Origin: an uncultured Clostridia bacterium
GTDB lineage: Bacteria; Bacillota; Clostridia; TANB77; CAG-508
Direction of reading: 5' to 3'
Assembly (NCBI GenBank): GCA_947629805.1
Contig: CANRFE010000045.1
Coordinates: 1-9,356 of the forward strand
DNA length: 9,356 nucleotides
Made by a program: the position numbers and the translations under genes. Position 1 is the first letter of the stretch, and each line of letters opens with the position of its first letter. Of this stretch, positions 6,266 to 9,356 are shown one piece after another. The notes under the pieces were generated by a model. The model had not been told where the DNA came from and made no database searches. It was given only the letters and a program-made list of their open reading frames with translations.

Positions 6266-8854
6266 TTATTCTGTTCTTAATGCTACAACTGGGTCTTTTT
6301 TGCTTGCCATTTTAGCTGGAATAAAGCCTGCAAGCATTGTTAATACAACGCTAATAATAACTAAAATAATCCCTGCTCCCATAGGCACTTGGGTAATCAC
6401 TCTTACTCCCGTTACCGCATAAATAGCACTATTAATTGGAATTGTTAAAAGAATTGTTACTCCAATTCCTAAAAGACCAGAAATGAGTCCTATAATTAAA
6501 GTTTCTGCATTAAATACTCTGGAAATATCCTTTTTAGACGCTCCAATTGCTCTTAAAATTCCAATTTCTTTTGTCCTTTCTAAAACAGAAATATACGTAA
6601 TAATACTAATCATAATGGAAGATACAATAAGCGAAATAGCAACAAAAGCAATTAAAACATAACTAATGGTATCAATAATTTGACTAACCGATTTCATCAT
6701 TGTTCCTACCATATCGGTATAACTAATGGTATTTTCTTCTTTTTGTGCCTCTTTTTGTTTTTGGTTATATTCTTCTATAGCATTTGTAATATTTCTTTTT
6801 GCTTCAAAATTTTTTGGATAAATATTAATAGCAGTTGGACTAGCAAGGTCAATAGCACCTAATTTTTGCAAATTTTTTTCATAACTTGCATTTTTATTTT
6901 CTGTATAAGCTTCCATTAAATCGGCAATTTGTTGACTACTTAATCTGCTTAGTTGCATTTTTTGCTCAGTAGATAAATCGTCATAGTTAAATGCGGTATT
7001 TTCTCCTTCTTTTGGAAATGCTAAGCCAGAAAAGATATTGGTTTCTACATTTTCTTTTTGCTCTTTTACTGCTTCTGCTTCGTTTGATTTTTGAATAACA
7101 TATTCTTTTAAGTCTTTGGTATAGCCAATGCCACCTGCCATTCCTTGGGCTACAGATTGTTCCTTTTGTCTGATAATTCCTACTACTTTAATTTCTTCTG
7201 CTGAAGCAATTTTTTCTTTCATGTATTCTTCCTCTTCCGATTTATCCATCCATACCCCATTTTCTTTTTGATAATAATCTGTATTTAAAATTAGCTTATA
7301 GGATAAGTTTAGTAATTCTTCATAAGTGTAAACCGTTTCTTGCGTTTTTTCTACAGTTTCTCCTTTTTCAATAGCTTTTACCTTGTCTTCTATTTCTTTT
7401 TGGTCTTTTAAGCCCAAACTATATAAGGTATAATCACTAATTTCATTGTTTTGTCCTACAATGAGTACTACTTCTTTATACGAAGTTGGCCAACTTCCCG
7501 CTAATAAATCATATTGTGATTTTAATAATTCTTCGTTATCTAACATTTCTGTCCATACATCACTTGAAGTAACATTCATAGACATAAAGCTAGAATTTTG
7601 CTGTGCTTGCCTATAGTCTCCCATTCCCATTGCATCCATCACAGTACTTGGATTAACTCTTACAATTCCATTTGTTGTATCTGGCTTATATAAATTGATA
7701 TTTAAATTATAACTATATTGAATACTATTGCTATTTGTTTTAATGTTATTTTCTGTTTCTTCTATATATTGTTTTAATTCTTTTAAATTGTTGGTTTGTA
7801 CCTTATTAGATAAAATCGTTAAGACTTCATCCATAACATCAGAAGAATAGATTTTTCCCTCTTCTACTTGTTTTTCTTCTTGTGTTTCTCCCATCATTGC
7901 TTCTATCATACTATTCATATCAATTGTGGTTTCTTGTATGGTTAAGGGATAAGAAGATAGGGTTTCTTCTTCTACTTTGTCTATATAGTTTTGTACTCCT
8001 GTAGCAATAGCTAAAATTAATGCAATTCCTATAATTCCTATACTTCCTGCAAAAGAAGTTAAAATCGTTCTTCCCTTTTTCGTCATAAGGTTATTTAAGC
8101 TTAACCTAAAAGCTGTGAAAAATTTCATGGAAGTTCTTCTATATTTTCCTACTTCTTGTTTTTGCCCTCCCTCTTCTTCTACTGGGTTAGAGTCGTCTGT
8201 GATTTTTCCATCTAGAATTTTAATAATCCTACTAGAATATTTTTCGGCAAGTTCGGGGTTATGGGTTACCATGATAATTAATTTATCTTTTGAAATTTCT
8301 TTTAGAATTTCCATAACTTGCACACTGGTTTTCGTATCTAAGGCACCAGTTGGTTCATCGGCTAAAATAATGTCTGGGTTATTTACCAAGGCTCTTGCAA
8401 TGGCTACTCTTTGCATTTGCCCTCCAGATAATTGATTTGGTTTTTTATGAATTTGGTCTTTTAGCCCTACTTGTTCTAATGCCTTTATAGCTCTTTTTCT
8501 TCTTTCTTTTCTAGCTACACCAGAAATCGTAAGAGCTAGTTCTACGTTAGCAAGTACGCTTTGATGAGAAATTAAATTATAACTTTGAAATACAAAACCA
8601 ACTTTATAATTTCGGTAAGCATCCCAATCTCTGTCTTTAAAATCTTTGGTAGATTTTCCATTGATGATTAAATCTCCTGATGTATAACGGTCTAGACCTC
8701 CTATAATGTTAAGAAGTGTCGTTTTTCCACATCCACTTTGTCCTAAAATAGACACGAATTCCGATTCACGAAATGTAATACTAATGCCTTTTAATGCTTC
8801 TACTTCCTCTTCATAGGTCTTATATACTTTTCTTATATTTTTTAGTTTTAACAT
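6266..8854 (-). CDS. MacB-type ABC transporter, fused ATPase and FtsX-like permease
   Basis: This single polypeptide of 862 residues would form a homodimeric type VII (mechanotransmission) ABC transporter in the cell membrane. The N-terminal ATPase carries Walker A GQSGCGKT (38-45), Q-loop glutamine 90, signature LSGGQ (142-146), Walker B IILADEP (162-168) and switch H198. A first membrane segment lies at about 264-286. An extracytoplasmic domain of roughly 440 residues follows (about 290-725), including LAGSWPTSYKEVVLIVGQNN at 451-470. Three C-terminal membrane segments lie near 731-754, 784-808 and 826-845, with the FtsX loop ERTKEIGILRAIGASKKDI at 759-777. The topology matches MacB, but no outer-membrane or periplasmic partner is expected in a Gram-positive. 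Export or sensing of peptides, lipids or cell-wall agents is the likeliest role; the substrate cannot be read from sequence. AGGAAAGGG precedes the ATG, and a near-consensus promoter (8889-8917) lies just upstream. No two-component regulator is seen in the window. Confidence 0.94.
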   Translation of the reverse strand: MLKLKNIRKVYKTYEEEVEALKGISITFRESEFVSILGQSGCGKTTLLNIIGGLDRYTSGDLIINGKSTKDFKDRDWDAYRNYKVGFVFQSYNLISHQSVLANVELALTISGVARKERRKRAIKALEQVGLKDQIHKKPNQLSGGQMQRVAIARALVNNPDIILADEPTGALDTKTSVQVMEILKEISKDKLIIMVTHNPELAEKYSSRIIKILDGKITDDSNPVEEEGGQKQEVGKYRRTSMKFFTAFRLSLNNLMTKKGRTILTSFAGSIGIIGIALILAIATGVQNYIDKVEEETLSSYPLTIQETTIDMNSMIEAMMGETQEEKQVEEGKIYSSDVMDEVLTILSNKVQTNNLKELKQYIEETENNIKTNSNSIQYSYNLNINLYKPDTTNGIVRVNPSTVMDAMGMGDYRQAQQNSSFMSMNVTSSDVWTEMLDNEELLKSQYDLLAGSWPTSYKEVVLIVGQNNEISDYTLYSLGLKDQKEIEDKVKAIEKGETVEKTQETVYTYEELLNLSYKLILNTDYYQKENGVWMDKSEEEEYMKEKIASAEEIKVVGIIRQKEQSVAQGMAGGIGYTKDLKEYVIQKSNEAEAVKEQKENVETNIFSGLAFPKEGENTAFNYDDLSTEQKMQLSRLSSQQIADLMEAYTENKNASYEKNLQKLGAIDLASPTAINIYPKNFEAKRNITNAIEEYNQKQKEAQKEENTISYTDMVGTMMKSVSQIIDTISYVLIAFVAISLIVSSIMISIITYISVLERTKEIGILRAIGASKKDISRVFNAETLIIGLISGLLGIGVTILLTIPINSAIYAVTGVRVITQVPMGAGIILVIISVVLTMLAGFIPAKMASKKDPVVALRTE

Positions 8855-8888
8855 TTTTTTACCCTTTCCTATTTTTTCTTGCTTTATT

Positions 8889-8917
8889 ACTATATGCTAG
8901 TTTCCTAAAATTGTCAA
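8889..8917 (-). promoter_or_regulatory. Near-consensus sigma-A promoter of the ABC transporter gene
   Basis: The minus strand carries TTGACA (8917-8912), a spacer of exactly 17 bases and TATAGT (8894-8889). Predicted start is near 8882, giving a leader of about 28 bases. The promoter follows the copper ATPase terminator, so this is probably the head of a run through the SDR, DUF362 and tcdA genes. Confidence 0.88.
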
Positions 8918-8919
8918 TT
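8909..8919. repeat. Short inverted repeat over the -35 box (possible operator)
   Basis: AATTG-N-CAATT is a perfect 5+1+5 palindrome exactly covering the -35 box of the transporter promoter. It could be a repressor half-site pair, but so short a dyad arises easily around TTGACA in AT-rich DNA. Confidence 0.3.
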
Positions 8920-8950
8920 ATTATACCCTATATTTATGTTTCTTGTGTGA

Positions 8951-8988
8951 AAAAAGAAAGAAGAAAATAAAAATTTTATTTTCTTCTT
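8951..8988 (-). terminator. AT-rich terminator after the copper ATPase gene
   Basis: On the minus strand AAGAAGAAAATAAA (8988-8975) pairs with TTTATTTTCTTCTT (8971-8958), a 14-base-pair perfect stem with a 3-base loop, followed by TCTTTTT and one further T. The 5' arm covers the last codons and the TAA stop (8978-8976) of the ATPase gene. Only two pairs are G-C. Confidence 0.78.
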
Positions 8989-9356
8989 AATCTTAACGCA
9001 TTCAAAATAACAGTAAAGCTACTCATTACCATAGCAAGACTTGCTATCATAGGGTTTATAGTAATCCCAATAGGTCTTAAAATTCCAATGGCAATCGGAA
9101 TCATAAGGATATTATAGAAAAATGCCCAGAATAAATTTTGTTTTATATTGCGAATGGTTTTTTTACTAATTTGCATAAAATCTAAAATACTTTTTAAATC
9201 GTTTTTTGTTAAAATAACATCTGCTGAATCCATAGCAATGTCGGTTCCGCTTCCAATACTAACTCCTATATGTGAACTTGCTAAAGCAGGACTATCATTA
9301 ATGCCATCTCCACACATCATCACAAATTTGTTTTCTTGCTTTAGTTTTTGAATTTC
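8976..9356 (-). CDS. copA: Copper-type P1B ATPase, C-terminal 126 residues (5' end outside window)
   Basis: This is the C-terminal end of a heavy-metal P-type ATPase that pumps Cu(I) across the cell membrane, driven by ATP. The frame is open to the right edge, so the start, metal-binding domains and phosphorylation site lie outside. The visible part begins EIQKLKQENKFV and runs into the P-domain hinge GDGINDSPAL, then IGSGTDIAMDSADVILTKNDL. The two last membrane segments follow. They carry the residues diagnostic of the Cu(I) (P1B-1) subgroup: NLFWAFFYN with the YN pair, and MVMSS of the MxxSS motif. The usual VGDGIND is CGDGIND here. The protein ends NALRLRRK, the normal family end, so the 3' end is intact. 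A terminator overlaps its stop codon. No copZ or CsoR gene is visible downstream; any would have to lie outside the window. Confidence 0.93.
   Translation of the reverse strand, partial: EIQKLKQENKFVMMCGDGINDSPALASSHIGVSIGSGTDIAMDSADVILTKNDLKSILDFMQISKKTIRNIKQNLFWAFFYNILMIPIAIGILRPIGITINPMIASLAMVMSSFTVILNALRLRRK

Noticed and set aside
8920..8948. A second TATAAT (8925-8920) upstream of the transporter promoter.
   Set aside because: The bases 17-18 upstream (ACACAA) do not resemble a -35 box and there is no extended TGn element.

Overview
The window is AT-rich (roughly one third G+C by eye) and reads as chromosomal DNA of a low-GC Bacillota, most likely a Clostridia-class anaerobe. The reasons are the codon use, strong AGGAGG-type ribosome sites, sigma-A type promoters, a RecD2-type helicase, a FucO-like iron alcohol dehydrogenase and a fused ATPase/FtsX transporter of the kind common in gut Clostridia. 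All nine genes lie on the minus strand, so transcription runs from high to low coordinates. I see no rRNA, tRNA, CRISPR array, insertion sequence, phage gene or direct-repeat structure. No gene-free stretch reaches 300 bases.

Layout in transcription order. At the right edge is the 3' end of a copper-type P1B ATPase (8976 to beyond 9356), closed by an AT-rich hairpin terminator. A near-consensus promoter (TTGACA-17-TATAGT, 8889-8917) then opens a likely four-gene run. It comprises an 862-residue ABC ATPase/permease fusion (6266-8854), a short-chain dehydrogenase with an unusual active-site strand (5371-6195), a DUF362 protein (4448-5326) and a TcdA-type tRNA dehydratase (3708-4412). The gaps are 70, 44 and 35 bases and I see no convincing terminator between them. 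A second promoter (TTGTCA-17-TATACT, 3661-3689) drives a FucO-like alcohol dehydrogenase (2467-3621), which ends in a strong palindromic terminator.

After that terminator come a membrane-anchored DUF4362 protein (1685-2362) and a 117-residue membrane-anchored protein resembling the first third of a GT-A glycosyltransferase (1297-1650), probably one two-gene unit with its own terminator. The left edge holds the first 408 residues of RecD2 (1-1225), which starts at TTG.

Functionally this is a patchwork of housekeeping genes (DNA repair helicase, tRNA modification, copper export, redox enzymes, an exporter) rather than one pathway. I do not see a clear new biological system. The points most worth a second look are the SDR with a replaced catalytic serine next to DUF362, the mini GT-A-like protein paired with DUF4362, and the repeated overlap of stop codons with AT-rich terminator stems.
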